This document shows positions 63,832 through 64,000 of a DNA stretch of 64,000 nucleotides, piece by piece. Position 1 is the stretch's first letter. The number at the start of each line of letters is the position of its first letter. Origin of the DNA: DATDIC01 sp963777625 (lineage in GTDB: Bacteria; Pseudomonadota; Alphaproteobacteria; Acetobacterales; Acetobacteraceae); NCBI GenBank assembly GCA_963777625.1, contig CAVZRO010000005.1, forward strand, positions 273,403 to 337,402, read 5' to 3'. Under the pieces are notes generated by a model, which saw only the letters and a list, made by a program, of their open reading frames with translations, did not search any database and was not told the origin of the DNA. Made by a program: the position numbers and the translations under genes.

Positions 63832-64000
63832 GCGCGGTAAGTTCATTAACGCACAGGTGGTGCGGGAAATGGCCGCACAAGGTTTTCACCAGAGCGCGAT
63901 AGCGGCACGGGTTGGGATTTCCTATCGCCAATTCGTGAGCCGGCTGGCCTTGGATACGGAATTGAAGGCGGGTCGGGCTGCAGGTGTGGCGGAAGGTAAG
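63824..64000 (+). CDS. HTH protein, partial at window end
   Basis: The gene starts at GTG 63824, overlapping the previous stop. 59 codons are visible: TKRGKFINAQVVREMAAQG, then FHQSAIAARVGISYRQFVSRL, a clear helix-turn-helix of the kind found at the front of terminase small subunits and resolvases. The rest is cut off. Confidence 0.6.
   Translation, partial: MTKRGKFINAQVVREMAAQGFHQSAIAARVGISYRQFVSRLALDTELKAGRAAGVAEGK

Larger units (their letters stand above)
58746..64000. mobile_element. Left part of an integrative element (prophage-like or ICE), open to the right
   Basis: The element starts at the tRNA-Lys fragment and continues past the window end. Its contents are an integrase, an AlpA-like regulator, a GIY-YIG protein, a minus-strand set of small genes, HTH regulators and phage-like genes at the edge. 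GC content falls visibly compared with the chromosome to the left. Confidence 0.8.

Overview
The window is high-GC chromosomal DNA that looks like an alphaproteobacterium of the order Rhodospirillales, most likely Acetobacteraceae-like. This is inferred from the glnE-bcp pair, a ctaE-DUF983-SURF1 cytochrome oxidase block, Liv-type and TRAP uptake operons with many crotonase and CoA-ligase genes, and dispersed palindromes of the ATTCCCGC/GCGGGAAT type. No database search was possible, so the taxonomy is provisional.

Layout. Positions 83-14194 hold core genes: bcp, glnE, a large AsmA/YhdP-like envelope protein, cytochrome c oxidase subunit III, DUF983, SURF1 and an M32 carboxypeptidase. The oxidase block is disturbed by an inserted parDE module, a 1.41-kb tandem duplication (7503-10330) and an IS110/IS1111-type element placed in a REP palindrome. 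Positions 14274-23910 are a minus-strand set for surface glycan synthesis: a two-domain methyltransferase and three large glycosyltransferase-type proteins. Positions 24321-49930 are a catabolic island: (i) a Liv-type uptake operon fused to an acyl-CoA ligase, an SDR and three crotonases; (ii) a hotdog-hydratase pair with a TRAP transporter; (iii) a carbohydrate-type ABC transporter with an NDP-forming acyl-CoA ligase and an amidohydrolase; (iv) a second, broken CoA ligase with a phosphoesterase; and two LacI-type regulators. Four near-identical 14-bp palindromes (TTGAAANNTTTCAA-like) lie in the promoter regions of these units and suggest one shared regulon. Neither ABC system has its ATPase here.

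Positions 49949-53962 carry a DUF29 protein and an unusual three-gene cassette: a 664-aa protein with a C-terminal HExxH metallopeptidase domain, a CpXC zinc-ribbon protein and a 149-aa helical protein. I read this as a candidate toxin/effector module. Positions 54221-58440 are a graveyard of gene fragments (methyltransferase cut by an IS481 remnant, a uracil-DNA-glycosylase-like remnant, a HAD phosphatase remnant) around one PEP-CTERM protein.

From 58746 to the end lies the left part of an integrative element. It starts with a 46-nt copy of the 3' part of tRNA-Lys(CTT), followed by a tyrosine integrase, an AlpA-like regulator, a T5orf172/MUG113-type GIY-YIG protein and divergent phage-like genes. 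The intact tRNA-Lys should lie beyond the right edge.

A general caution: more than 25 apparent single-base frameshifts occur across unrelated genes, including glnE and every part of the integrase. Some are probably sequencing or assembly errors, so genes marked frameshifted may be intact in the organism. Deletions and nonsense codons, as in the cyclase, glycosylase-like and HAD remnants, are better evidence of true decay.
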